Positions 1 through 8,464 are shown, counted from the stretch's first letter. The stretch: 50,031 nucleotides of DNA from Chitinophaga pinensis (GCA_945865315.1 CAMBDK010000008.1:1-50031), one strand, 5' to 3'. The notes: generated from the sequence alone by a model not told the origin. Numbers and translations are program-made.

Positions 1-1
1 C

Positions 2-820
2 GGTACACAAATAACAAGCGATAACCAATATAACTATTTATGGAATGGTAGTTGTGGATATTATACAGAAAACATTTGTCCTCCCGCAGGCCAAACAACT
101 TCCACGTCTATATACAGCAGCGTATATATTACAGAACTTGGTATTTCTTTTACTTGTCAAACTACAACTTATACTGAAACAACAGATGGAAACTGTGGAT
201 CTAATAGCAGTTCTTATACTGATGATCCTCCGTCTAACGGTACACAAATAACAAACGATAACCAATATAACTATTTTTGGGATGGTAGTTGCGGATATTA
301 TAAAGTAAGCATTTGTCCATCTCCTGGAACTGTTCTTTCTACAATTTATGCAGCTAATTATGATTATTCAACTGGAGGCTCCCCTCAAATGGTTTATATC
401 AATAGTAATTATTATGTGTGTCAAAAAGTCGATATAAATACAGTAGCGGATGGAAACTGTAGCACTTATACAACTTTTACGAATGTTACTTTTATTCCTG
501 CGGATACCTTTATAATACAGATTCCCCCATACAATTATTATTCAAATGGTAATTGTGGGTATTATATGGTTGCTTGCCCTATGTCAGGAGATGTTATTTC
601 TACAATTTCTGGAGCTGTATGGGAAATTGGGAATGGGGGCGGTTCTGTTCAAATAAATGGAATAAATTACCCATGTCAAACTGTCAATGTAAATACAGTA
701 GCAAATGGCAACTGTGGCACTTATATAACTTATACGGATATGCATCCTATTCCTTCTGGAACTATTATAGATAATGGCGGTGGCACAATTTATTATCATG
801 ATGGTAATTGCGGGTTTTAT
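2..820 (+). repeat. Tandem protein-coding repeat, period about 237-260 bp
   Basis: Bases 1-64 and 238-301 are near-identical with 4 mismatches, a 237-bp (79-codon) period. Later units are recognisable only at protein level (GNCGYY near 550, GNCGFY near 805), with periods of 87 and 85 codons. The left copies are therefore the younger duplication. Confidence 0.85.
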
Positions 821-823
821 TAA
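2..823 (+). CDS. Cysteine-containing tandem-repeat protein, 3' part only
   Basis: An open frame enters from the left edge and stops at TAA 821-823, so only the C-terminal 273 residues are visible. They consist of about 3.5 repeats of 79-87 residues. Each unit carries a GxCGYY-type motif (near nt 47, 284, 550 and 805), a CP..G segment, and then a CQ...TV.(D/N)GNC segment rich in Tyr, Thr and Asn. The regular Cys spacing suggests disulfide-stabilised repeats, which would fit an exported protein, but no T9SS sorting domain is present and the chain ends abruptly in the middle of a repeat (GNCGFY). Function is not recognised; a surface or adhesin-like repeat protein is only inference. The stop lies 5 nt before the nadB start. 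A candidate internal Met codon at 389 is not the true start, because the same repeat pattern continues upstream of it. Confidence 0.72.
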   Translation, partial: GTQITSDNQYNYLWNGSCGYYTENICPPAGQTTSTSIYSSVYITELGISFTCQTTTYTETTDGNCGSNSSSYTDDPPSNGTQITNDNQYNYFWDGSCGYYKVSICPSPGTVLSTIYAANYDYSTGGSPQMVYINSNYYVCQKVDINTVADGNCSTYTTFTNVTFIPADTFIIQIPPYNYYSNGNCGYYMVACPMSGDVISTISGAVWEIGNGGGSVQINGINYPCQTVNVNTVANGNCGTYITYTDMHPIPSGTIIDNGGGTIYYHDGNCGFY

Positions 824-828
824 GAGTT

Positions 829-2448
829 ATGAAGCTAACTAAAAAAACAGATTTTCTTATCATCGGATCAGGCATAGCCGGCTTGAGTTATGCCTTAAAA
901 GTAGCTGGGCATGGCAAAGTTTGTATGATTACAAAAGCAAATGAGGACGAAAGCAATACAAAATATGCACAAGGAGGAATAGCAGCAGTGATGTACCATC
1001 CTGACACTTACGATAAACACATAGAGGATACCCTTATTGCAGGTGATGGAATTTGTGATGAAAACATAGTGCGAATGGTAGTTAAAGAAGCTCCGGAGCG
1101 TATTGCAGAATTAATTAAGTGGGGAACAAAATTTGATAAAACAGCATCCGGCGAATATGATTTAGCGAAAGAGGGAGGGCACTCAGCACATCGCATACTG
1201 CACCATAAGGACAATACCGGCTTTGAAATAGAAAGAGCATTATTACTAAGCGCTCATGCGCACCCAAACATTGAAATTCTGGATCATTATTTTGCTATAG
1301 ATATATTAACCCAGCACCATCTGGGCTTGGAAGTTAATAGCCGAACCCCAGATATAGCATGTTTTGGAGCCTATGTATTAAATTTGCGGACAAATGAAAT
1401 AGAAACGATACTAGCAAAAAACACTTTAATGGCTACAGGAGGTGCCGGCAATGTTTATTCAACCACCACAAACCCTTCAATAGCTTCAGGCGATGGCATA
1501 GCAATGGTTTATAGGGCCAAAGGAAAGGTGGAAGGGATGGAGTTTTATCAGTTCCACCCCACTTCTTTATTCAATCCTGGGGAGCGGCCCTCATTTCTTA
1601 TTTCGGAAGCTGTACGAGGCTTTGGTGGGATATTAAAAACAATAGATGGGGAAGAGTTTATGCATAAATACGATATTCGTAAGTCACTCGCCCCTCGCGA
1701 TATTGTTGCCAGGGCAATAGATAATGAAATAAAAATTCGGGGGGATGATTATGTTTATTTAGATTGCAGGCATTTAGAAAAAGGCGCATTTGTAAAACAT
1801 TTTCCAAATATTTATCAAAAATGTTTGGATATTGGCATTGACATGATGAAAGATTATACCCCAGTAGTTCCGGCTGCCCACTATTTGTGCGGAGGAATTA
1901 AGGTGGATAAGAACGGCAGAAGCAATATAAAACAATTGTATGCAGTTGGAGAATGCTCCTCAACAGGTTTACATGGAGCCAATCGGCTTGCATCCAATTC
2001 ACTGCTCGAAGCAATTGTGTTTGCTCACCATGCAGCAGCAGATGCGATACAAAAAATTAAAGAGGACCCGATAGAAAATTTTATAAGTAATAACCCTTTA
2101 GCAAAAAAAAATATTCCTAACTGGAATGCCGAAGGAACAAGTTATCCAGAAGAAATGGTATTGCTTACACAATCCTTAAGAGAGGTGCAGGCAATAATGA
2201 CAAACTATGTAGGGATTGTACGATCAAACATACGATTACAAAGAGCCTTTGATAGGTTAGAAATACTATATAAGGAGAATGAAGCGCTGTATTTAAAAAC
2301 TACAATTTCACCCAAATTATGTGAGTTGCGTAATATTATTAATGTGGCATATATTATTATTAAACAGGCTAGAAATAGAAAAGAGAGTGTTGGATTGCAT
2401 TATATGATGGCAGATTTTGATTTAAAGATAAAACATCTTTTACCATAG
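829..2448 (+). CDS. nadB: L-aspartate oxidase
   Basis: A 539-residue flavoprotein that oxidises L-aspartate to iminoaspartate, the first step of de novo NAD synthesis; NadA then condenses the product to quinolinate. The N-terminal dinucleotide-binding motif GSGIAGLSYAL (about residues 10-20) binds FAD. The family signatures GGHSAHRILHHKDNTG, the RGFGG loop, CGGIKVD and the LHGANRLASNSLLEA motif are all present, followed by the C-terminal helical domain of the succinate dehydrogenase/fumarate reductase flavoprotein superfamily. The ATG at 829 is chosen over a TTG at 808, because the upstream codons overlap the previous gene and add nothing conserved. nadA and nadC are not in the window. It may be cotranscribed with the repeat protein, whose stop is 5 nt upstream. 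Confidence 0.95.
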   Translation: MKLTKKTDFLIIGSGIAGLSYALKVAGHGKVCMITKANEDESNTKYAQGGIAAVMYHPDTYDKHIEDTLIAGDGICDENIVRMVVKEAPERIAELIKWGTKFDKTASGEYDLAKEGGHSAHRILHHKDNTGFEIERALLLSAHAHPNIEILDHYFAIDILTQHHLGLEVNSRTPDIACFGAYVLNLRTNEIETILAKNTLMATGGAGNVYSTTTNPSIASGDGIAMVYRAKGKVEGMEFYQFHPTSLFNPGERPSFLISEAVRGFGGILKTIDGEEFMHKYDIRKSLAPRDIVARAIDNEIKIRGDDYVYLDCRHLEKGAFVKHFPNIYQKCLDIGIDMMKDYTPVVPAAHYLCGGIKVDKNGRSNIKQLYAVGECSSTGLHGANRLASNSLLEAIVFAHHAAADAIQKIKEDPIENFISNNPLAKKNIPNWNAEGTSYPEEMVLLTQSLREVQAIMTNYVGIVRSNIRLQRAFDRLEILYKENEALYLKTTISPKLCELRNIINVAYIIIKQARNRKESVGLHYMMADFDLKIKHLLP

Positions 2449-2476
2449 ATTAGATCTTGTGACATGGTTACTATTT

Positions 2477-2709
2477 AGTGCCTGTACATAGAGTCGGCAT
2501 TTAAACTTAAAACGTCATTGCGAAGGAGGCACGACTGAAGTAATCTCACACCAATATATGAGATTGCTTCGGCTAAAAAAGCCTCGCAATGACTACCTTT
2601 ATTGGCTTTACTTCAAACAAAACAATTTTGGTTCAAAAATTTGAAATCCAGAATTCTGAAGCTTAAAATTTGCATAATTTGAAAATGTTTGACTCTATGG
2701 ACAGGCACT
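2477..2709. mobile_element. MITE-like element with 19-bp terminal inverted repeats
   Basis: Bases 2477-2495 and 2691-2709 are inverted repeats that differ at one position. ATTT occurs directly outside both ends (2473-2476 and 2710-2713), compatible with a 4-bp target duplication, although the region is AT-rich. Inside lies a second imperfect palindrome (2513-2593). The element has no coding capacity, so if mobile it would need a transposase from elsewhere. Confidence 0.55.
2513..2593. repeat. REP-like palindrome nested in the element
   Basis: The outer arms GTCATTGCGA (from 2514) and TCGCAATGAC (ending 2593) are complementary. The inner arms 2537-2548 and 2559-2570 pair at 11 of 12 positions around a 10-nt loop. 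The sequence resembles the intergenic GTCATTGCGAGG...CCTCGCAATGAC palindromes that recur in many bacterial genomes. Confidence 0.7.
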
Positions 2710-2969
2710 ATTTAATTTTAGCAGACTAATCTATCTAAAGGGATAAAATTAAAATTTCCATTAATCAGGTATTAAGTTTTGGGATTCAATTGGGATTGTC
2801 ATTTAGAGTTAAGGAACTTTGTTACAAAAGGCATAATCTAATGATAATCAAATACATGTATTCTATTTTTTATGTTTTGGGTGCGTATATTTATGTTTTC
2901 TAAAAGAATTAAATTTTCCAAATTTGAGATAAAAAGGGAAAAGGCACATCCCAATAGAAATTTTTTACG

Positions 2970-2977
2970 TACATTTG
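2970..2977 (+). promoter_or_regulatory. Candidate -7 box for the phasin gene
   Basis: TACATTTG matches the Bacteroidota consensus TAnnTTTG exactly and lies 27 nt before the phasin ATG. No clear -33 TTG is seen. Confidence 0.55.
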
Positions 2978-3004
2978 CATCGAATTAATCAAAAAAAACA
3001 AAAA

Positions 3005-3718
3005 ATGACAACAGAAAAAAACTTTACAGAAGCAACTGAAACATTTAAAAAAAATGTAACTGACTCAATGAAATGGTTCCAGGATACAACTGCAACAATC
3101 ATTGAAACTCAAAACAAGCAAATGAAGTTAGCAAGCGAAATGTATAGCAAAGCAATTAATGCAACAATTGCAGGTGTTAATAAAGATAATTTCAATACCT
3201 CATTTGGTTGGTCAGAAACAATTGTTGAATTATTGAAGAAAAACATTTTAACGATTACCGAAATGTCAAAATCTTCTATGAAGACAGCTGCAGACTTTGG
3301 AAAACAAGCTAGTTCTGAAAATTTCTCAAAAGAAACAGCATCAAAATTAATTGAAACATATAAAAAACAAGCAGAAGAAATTGCTGCATGGAATAAAAAA
3401 TCTTTTGAAACATTAACAAGTCAATTTGAAACAACAAAAACATCCTATACGCCATTTGTAGAAAAATACAAAAAAGAGTATGAGGCAACTTTTGTAAAGT
3501 CTAAAGATAAAGTTCAATCAATTGTAGATACATATAGTAAATTTGCAAACCCATCAGTTGAATCTAATAAAGAGTTATTTAGCAAATTGAACAGCCAAAT
3601 GAATGATAATTTTAATACAAATTTGAAATTTTGGTCTGACTTAACTTCTGAATATAATTTAAACACAACAGAAACTTCAAAAGAAGGGTCGGCTGTAAAT
3701 TTTACAAAACAAAAATAA
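3005..3718 (+). CDS. Phasin family protein
   Basis: A 237-residue, Lys-, Thr-, Glu- and Ser-rich, almost wholly helical protein without a signal peptide or membrane segment. The pattern of long amphipathic helices with repeated Phe/Trp residues (MKWFQD, IAAWNKKSFE, FWSDLTSEYN) is that of phasins, small proteins that coat polyhydroxyalkanoate granules and control their size and number. The PHA synthase gene 1.9 kb downstream supports this call. ATG 3005 is preferred to the TTG at 2975, because the latter overlaps the -7 promoter box. The short A-rich leader is typical of the phylum. A strong terminator follows at 3753-3785, so the gene is probably transcribed alone and highly. Which phasin subfamily it belongs to cannot be settled by eye. 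Confidence 0.8.
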   Translation: MTTEKNFTEATETFKKNVTDSMKWFQDTTATIIETQNKQMKLASEMYSKAINATIAGVNKDNFNTSFGWSETIVELLKKNILTITEMSKSSMKTAADFGKQASSENFSKETASKLIETYKKQAEEIAAWNKKSFETLTSQFETTKTSYTPFVEKYKKEYEATFVKSKDKVQSIVDTYSKFANPSVESNKELFSKLNSQMNDNFNTNLKFWSDLTSEYNLNTTETSKEGSAVNFTKQK

Positions 3719-3752
3719 TCAGTTTAAGTAGTATTAGCATTTAATTTATTAA

Positions 3753-3785
3753 ATAGGGGCAGATAAGTTTCTGCCCCTATTTTTG
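3753..3785 (+). terminator. Rho-independent terminator after the phasin gene
   Basis: A perfect 11-bp stem (3753-3763 with 3770-3780, arm ATAGGGGCAGA), a 6-nt loop and a run of T follow 35 nt after the phasin stop. Confidence 0.9.
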
Positions 3786-3907
3786 TTAAAAATAAAAAAG
3801 ATAAACAATAATAATTGCCTATATAAAATAGTTTCGGAAGGGTTAATGTTTTTCTTAATAAATAGTAAGTTAATAAATAAAAAAAGAAGGCAATAATATT
3901 TTAATTA

Positions 3908-3925
3908 AAAAACAATATTGTTTTT
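3908..3925. repeat. Perfect 18-bp AT-rich palindrome
   Basis: The sequence AAAAACAATATTGTTTTT is fully self-complementary and lies 46 nt before the next start codon. It could be an operator, but low complexity makes chance likely. Confidence 0.3.
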
Positions 3926-3970
3926 CTCAATAAAAAAATCAGATAACAAATTCAAAAAAAAATTACAAAT

Positions 3971-4447
3971 ATGAGTATCAATTTAAAATCAAAAAACAAG
4001 CAATATATTTCTTGTTTTGTTAGCGCATTAACATTGTGTTTTTTTATTTTTTCAAATAGTATTTATGGGCAAAAAAAACCACCGCCAGACAAATTGCTTG
4101 TGGGGAAAATTTACACCATTGAGCTTGCTGCCCAAGGGAAAAAAGCGGGTGATCCTGCTCCCGATGAAATATCATTTAAATCGGATAAATTCACATCAAA
4201 ATTAATGAAGGCGGATGAAAAGTTTGCCCCTTCAGTTTATACAGCAGAGGCTGATTCTACTGGGGAATCTGGCAAAACAATCTCTTTTGAAAGTGAAAGC
4301 AAAAACCCGGATGCCGAACTTTTAAAATGGACCGGCACAATAACCGGTGAAGATATAGAAGGTACTGTAATATGGACAAGTAAAAAAGGGAAGATTAAGA
4401 AAGAATATACTTATGCTGGAACATTAAAGGGGAAAAAGAAAAAATAA
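3971..4447 (+). CDS. Small exported protein of unknown function
   Basis: A 158-residue protein with an N-terminal signal: a Lys-containing n-region, a hydrophobic stretch from about residue 14 to 31, then a YGQ-like cleavage site (around residues 32-34). The mature part begins with KKPPPDK and is rich in Lys, Glu and Ser. It contains WTGTITGEDIEGTVIWTSKKGK and ends in a KGKKKKK-like tail. The pattern (a difference term in EISF, FTSKLM, then GTITGEDIEGTV) suggests a small beta-sandwich or lipocalin-like fold, but I do not recognise a named family. There is no lipobox Cys. It sits between phasin and fabH, bounded by terminators on both sides, so it is its own transcript and its position in the PHA group may be incidental. 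Confidence 0.7.
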   Translation: MSINLKSKNKQYISCFVSALTLCFFIFSNSIYGQKKPPPDKLLVGKIYTIELAAQGKKAGDPAPDEISFKSDKFTSKLMKADEKFAPSVYTAEADSTGESGKTISFESESKNPDAELLKWTGTITGEDIEGTVIWTSKKGKIKKEYTYAGTLKGKKKK

Positions 4448-4450
4448 AGA

Positions 4451-4489
4451 ACAAAGCCCTCTCGATTTAATTTGAGAGGGCTTTGTTTT
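4451..4489 (+). terminator. Strong stem-loop terminator or attenuator
   Basis: A perfect 13-bp stem (4451-4463 with 4474-4486, arm ACAAAGCCCTCTC), a 10-nt loop and a short T run lie 4 nt after the small exported protein gene. Its 3' end is only 13 nt before the fabH ATG, leaving no space for a separate fabH promoter. Confidence 0.88.
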
Positions 4490-4501
4490 ATAAATAAAAA
4501 C

Positions 4502-5500
4502 ATGAGTAAAGCAAAAAAAATTATTCGTAATGTAAAAATTTCTGGAACCGGATCCTATGCTCCCTCTAGTGTTTATACAAATGAATATCTCGAAACTATC
4601 ATAGATACCAATGCTACATGGATATATGAAAACCTCGGGATTAAACAAAGGCATATTGTTGCAAAAGGAGAAACAACATCTGACCTAGGCGCAAAAGCTG
4701 CTATTAAGGCAATTGCCAATGCAAATCTTAAGCCTGAAGACATTGATTTAATAATATTTGCAACTACAACTCCTGACATGAATGCCCCTTCTACAGCATG
4801 CTTTGTACAAGAGAAAATAGGTGCATATAATGCTGGTGCTTTTGATGTAGTAGCAGTTTGTTCAGGATTCTTATATGCAATAAGCCTTGCAAGCGATTGT
4901 TTAAGTAATGGTAATTACAAACACATACTTGTAATAGGAGGAGATACCTTTTCTACAATAACAGATTGGACACGCAGAGACGCAGTATTTTTTGGTGATG
5001 GAGCGGGAGCTGTTGTGCTTTCAAATATTGAGGAAGAAACCGGATTTGTGATTTCTAAAGTTGGTGCCGACGGCCGCGGTAAGATGATATGGCATATTCC
5101 TGCAGGAGGCTCCAAGCAGCCTATAGATGAAAATACAGCAAAAGATCGATTACAATATTGGCAAATGGATGGGAAAGGTATTTACAATACAGCTATCCGG
5201 GTATTGCCTCAAGTTATTTTAGAAGTATTATCTGACTCAGGATTAAAGTTAAGTGATATAAAATATATGATTCCTCATCAGCCAAGTCTTAAAATATTAA
5301 AGAAAACAGCAGAACTTATAAATTTCGATTTTGATAAGGTGCTGACAAATATGGATCGATACGGAAATACATCTGCGGCATCCATACCAATCTTGCTTGA
5401 CGAAACTAATACCGCAGGAAAGTTAAATACTGGTGATTATATTTTATTTGCTGCAGTAGGTTCCGGTATGGCTTGGGGAGCAATGATACTAAAATGGTAA
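4502..5500 (+). CDS. fabH: 3-oxoacyl-ACP synthase III (KAS III) family
   Basis: A 332-residue thiolase-fold condensing enzyme. In the FabH family it joins acetyl-CoA (or another acyl-CoA) to malonyl-ACP to start fatty-acid synthesis. The catalytic triad is visible: Cys120 in VAVCSGF, His259 in PHQPS and Asn289 in GNTSAAS. The GDGAGAVVL loop is also present, and the length matches the family. The ATG at 4502 is used; a longer frame from 4472 would run through the upstream hairpin. The gene lies 97 bp before phaC, so the two may be cotranscribed. Role options are housekeeping FabH or a specialised KAS III supplying acyl units to PHA. The sequence alone does not decide, and Bacteroidota often have more than one FabH copy. 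Confidence 0.9.
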   Translation: MSKAKKIIRNVKISGTGSYAPSSVYTNEYLETIIDTNATWIYENLGIKQRHIVAKGETTSDLGAKAAIKAIANANLKPEDIDLIIFATTTPDMNAPSTACFVQEKIGAYNAGAFDVVAVCSGFLYAISLASDCLSNGNYKHILVIGGDTFSTITDWTRRDAVFFGDGAGAVVLSNIEEETGFVISKVGADGRGKMIWHIPAGGSKQPIDENTAKDRLQYWQMDGKGIYNTAIRVLPQVILEVLSDSGLKLSDIKYMIPHQPSLKILKKTAELINFDFDKVLTNMDRYGNTSAASIPILLDETNTAGKLNTGDYILFAAVGSGMAWGAMILKW

Positions 5501-5597
5501 AATCCCTCTATAATTAGTTGTTTTAATTTGGATTTTTTTTATTCTATTAATCCTAATTATATAGGATGGTTATTAATTTTTATGAAATAAATAAAAA

Positions 5598-7427
5598 ATG
5601 AAAAGTAAATCAAAAAGCACTAAGTCTGAACCGAAAGCAGAAAAAAGTGAAAATATAAAAATAACAGAAAAAACAAAAATGGAAGAATTGACAGAAAGTA
5701 TAACAAAAGCTAGCAATAAAATTATGCTAAATTACTTTGAAAACAAATTTAGCAGTGATAATGACAATAAAGATATAACGAAAACTTTTACCGAGTTTGG
5801 AACTAAGTTAATAAACGAGCCAAAAGAAATGGAGAAAGTTCAAGGGCTTTATAAAGAGTTTTTTAGCAGTCAACAGGAATTATGGAAACGCATTACTGAT
5901 CGCCAAACTAAACCGGAAGAATACAATCCGGTTATTAAACCTGCCGAAGGAGATAAGCGATTTAAAGCACCTGAATGGGACGAGGCACCTTATTATTTTG
6001 ATTTTGTGAAACAGAATTATCTTTTAGTTTCTCAATTAATGAAACAAATTATATCAAGTTCCGAAATAGATGAAAAATCAAAAGGGAAATTAAATTTTTA
6101 TTCACAACAATATATTGATGCGCTATCACCATCTAATTTTATTGCAACTAACCCGGAAGCAATTAAGTTAGCGCAGGAAACTAATGGCCAAAGTTTAATT
6201 GATGGATTTAAAAATTTATTAGCTGATATTGAAAAAGGGGGCATCACCCAAACCGATATGTCAGCATTTGAACCGGGGAGAAACATAGCAATAACGAGTG
6301 GAGCCGTTGTATTTGAAAATGAATTAATGCAACTTATTCAATACTCTCCATCCACAAAAAATGTATATGAAATACCCTTAATTATTATCCCTCCTTGGAT
6401 TAATAAATATTACATACTTGATTTGCGTCCAGAAAATTCTTTTGCAAAATATATGGTAGATCAAGGGTTTACAACATATATGATTTCATGGAAAAATCCA
6501 ACATCAGAAATGCGAGATGTTTCTTTTGATGATTATGTAACCAAGGCTGCATTAAAGGCTATTGAGGTGGCGCAGTCTGTTTCAAAGGCTAAAAAAGTAA
6601 ATGTGATAGGCTATTGTCTTGGAGGAACATTGTTAGGTACAACCCTTGCAATTCTTGCTAAACGTAAAGAAGAAAACCCTGTTGCCTCAGCAACATTTCT
6701 TGCAACGATGATTGATTTTTCAGATGTTGGCCCTATGGGTGATGTAATTGACAACGCATTATTAAAAAAACTGGAGCGAGGGGATTTGTTAGAAAAAGGA
6801 GTGATGCATGGACACGATATGGAAATTGCATTTAATTTAATAAGAGCAAACGACTTGGTGTGGAACTTTGTTATAAATAATTATTTGAAAGGTAAAGCAC
6901 CAGCTCCATTTGACGTGCTTTATTGGACAAACGACAATACAAATTTACCAGCTAAAATGTATTTGTATTATTTGCGATACATGGTTTTGGAGAATAAATT
7001 AAGCAGGAAAAATGGCTTAAGAATTTGCGATACTCAAATTGATATTGGAAAAATTGATATTCCTGTTTATGTAATAGGTTTGCAGGAGGATCATATTGCA
7101 CCCCCTCAAACAGTTTTTACAACAACAGAATTAGTAAGTGGCCCAGTTGAATTTATACTCGGCAAGTCGGGTCATGTAATGGGTGTTGCCAATCCACCAT
7201 CAAAGAAGAAATACGGCTATTATCTTGATGGAGAATTAACGAAGGGTTTCGAAGCCTGGAAAGAATCCGCTAAATTTAACGAAGGAAGCTGGTGGACAGC
7301 ATGGAGTGAGCGCATCGCATTAAAATCGGGGAAACAAGTTGCGGCCTCTAAAGTATTGGGGAACACTAAATTTAAGGAGATAGAGCCCGCTCCAGGCAGA
7401 TACGTTAAGGAAAAAGCAGAACACTAA
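5598..7427 (+). CDS. phaC: Poly(3-hydroxyalkanoate) synthase
   Basis: A 609-residue alpha/beta-hydrolase-fold polymerase that links (R)-3-hydroxyacyl-CoA units into PHA on the granule surface. The lipase-like box GYCLGG holds the nucleophile Cys340. The other catalytic residues are Asp498 (GLQEDHIAPP) and His526 (KSGHVMGV). The N-terminal PhaC domain spans about residues 100-270 (PEYNPVIKPAEGDKRFKAP... type motif), preceded by a highly charged Lys/Glu/Ser segment (1-35) that looks disordered. Length and architecture fit class I/II single-subunit synthases rather than the shorter PhaC of PhaCE or PhaCR types, and no phaE or phaR gene adjoins. Together with the phasin upstream it indicates PHA storage. 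No phaA or phaB is in the window, so monomer supply must be encoded elsewhere. Confidence 0.95.
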   Translation: MKSKSKSTKSEPKAEKSENIKITEKTKMEELTESITKASNKIMLNYFENKFSSDNDNKDITKTFTEFGTKLINEPKEMEKVQGLYKEFFSSQQELWKRITDRQTKPEEYNPVIKPAEGDKRFKAPEWDEAPYYFDFVKQNYLLVSQLMKQIISSSEIDEKSKGKLNFYSQQYIDALSPSNFIATNPEAIKLAQETNGQSLIDGFKNLLADIEKGGITQTDMSAFEPGRNIAITSGAVVFENELMQLIQYSPSTKNVYEIPLIIIPPWINKYYILDLRPENSFAKYMVDQGFTTYMISWKNPTSEMRDVSFDDYVTKAALKAIEVAQSVSKAKKVNVIGYCLGGTLLGTTLAILAKRKEENPVASATFLATMIDFSDVGPMGDVIDNALLKKLERGDLLEKGVMHGHDMEIAFNLIRANDLVWNFVINNYLKGKAPAPFDVLYWTNDNTNLPAKMYLYYLRYMVLENKLSRKNGLRICDTQIDIGKIDIPVYVIGLQEDHIAPPQTVFTTTELVSGPVEFILGKSGHVMGVANPPSKKKYGYYLDGELTKGFEAWKESAKFNEGSWWTAWSERIALKSGKQVAASKVLGNTKFKEIEPAPGRYVKEKAEH

Positions 7428-7703
7428 AAGGTATTGTGAAATTGGACTAAATTCAGTTTTTTTATGCACTGATTTGTAAGCTGTAATTCCTGTCATATTA
7501 ATAAAGATAGTTTAGTCTCTATTGATATACCTATGGCGTTGTTTTTGGATATATAATACATGATTATCAAAATATTGTGCCATCAAGTGGTTTCATTAAA
7601 CGAACAAACAAGTCTCCATTAGATGTAATGTTAAATTAAAGTTTTGTTGTTTTGTCAATAGTTTAGCGCAACGCATTTAAAAATTTTATTATTAAAACAG
7701 GGC

Positions 7704-8327
7704 ATGGCAAAAAGGGTTTTTGTAACGGGAATCGGAACAGATATTGGAAAAACATTAGCTTGTGCAATATTACTAGAGGCGCTTAAAGTAAATTACTGGA
7801 AACCTTTACAGGCAGGGAATTTAAAAAATACAGATACACATGTAATAAGAAGTCTTATTAGTAATAACGACTCTATCCTTTATCCCGAAACGTTTCTTCT
7901 TTCAAAGCCTATGTCGCCATTTGGTGCAGCATTGGAAGATAAAGTGGAAATAAATTCTGCGGATATTATTATTCCTAAAAACTCTGGAAATCTTATTATT
8001 GAAGGTGCAGGAGGGCTTATGGTGCCTCTTAATAAAAATTATCTGGTGATAGATTTAATTAAAGATTTGGAGGCAGAGGTTGTGCTTGTTTCCAAAAACT
8101 ATTTGGGAAGTATCAATCATACTTTACTATCCGTAGAAGCTTTGCAAAGGAGAAATATTCCAATTAAAGGCATTATTTATAATGGTTACTTAGGGGATAC
8201 TTCAGAAAAATTTATTGCCGACTATACTGGGTTAAAATCATTATTGCAGATTAACAAAGAAGAAAAAATAGACAAAACAACAATACTTAAATATGCTACA
8301 AAAATAACTTTTAACCCATTTGACTGA
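7704..8327 (+). CDS. bioD: Dethiobiotin synthetase
   Basis: A 207-residue P-loop ATPase that carboxylates 7,8-diaminopelargonate (DAPA) with CO2 and ATP to form dethiobiotin, the penultimate step of biotin synthesis. The P-loop variant GIGTDIGKT (about residues 9-17), the substrate segment YWKPLQAG and the EGAGGLMVPL motif are all clear. The C-terminus ends shortly after the nucleotide-binding region, as in compact family members. It stands alone: no other bio gene is nearby, and the 276-bp gap upstream shows only a weak TAGTTTAG box. Its product acts in the cytosol. Confidence 0.93.
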   Translation: MAKRVFVTGIGTDIGKTLACAILLEALKVNYWKPLQAGNLKNTDTHVIRSLISNNDSILYPETFLLSKPMSPFGAALEDKVEINSADIIIPKNSGNLIIEGAGGLMVPLNKNYLVIDLIKDLEAEVVLVSKNYLGSINHTLLSVEALQRRNIPIKGIIYNGYLGDTSEKFIADYTGLKSLLQINKEEKIDKTTILKYATKITFNPFD

Positions 8328-8431
8328 ATAGGAAGGCTTTAATTTAAAAAGTGTTGGCATAGGCTAATAAGAAAAATTGCCGGGATTAAAAAAAAATTAA
8401 GGTTAATGGTGAGTGGTAAATATTAAATTTG

Positions 8432-8439
8432 TATATTTG
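8432..8439 (+). promoter_or_regulatory. Candidate -7 box for the rimP-nusA-infB operon
   Basis: TATATTTG matches TAnnTTTG exactly. It lies 67 nt before the rimP ATG and upstream of a leader hairpin. Confidence 0.6.
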
Positions 8440-8464
8440 CATTCATAAATAAGAAAAGGAAAAC

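Larger units (their letters stand above)
2449..3004. other. Intergenic region with a palindromic repeat element
   Basis: This 556-bp gap between nadB and the phasin gene holds the inverted-repeat element at 2477-2709 and the phasin promoter box at 2970-2977. Between them (2714-2969) I see no convincing gene; the longest ATG frame there encodes only 20 residues. Confidence 0.7.

Noticed and set aside
2841-2903. A 20-residue hydrophobic frame (starts ATG ATA ATC)
   Set aside because: It is very short, has no good promoter or conserved context, and is likely chance in AT-rich DNA.
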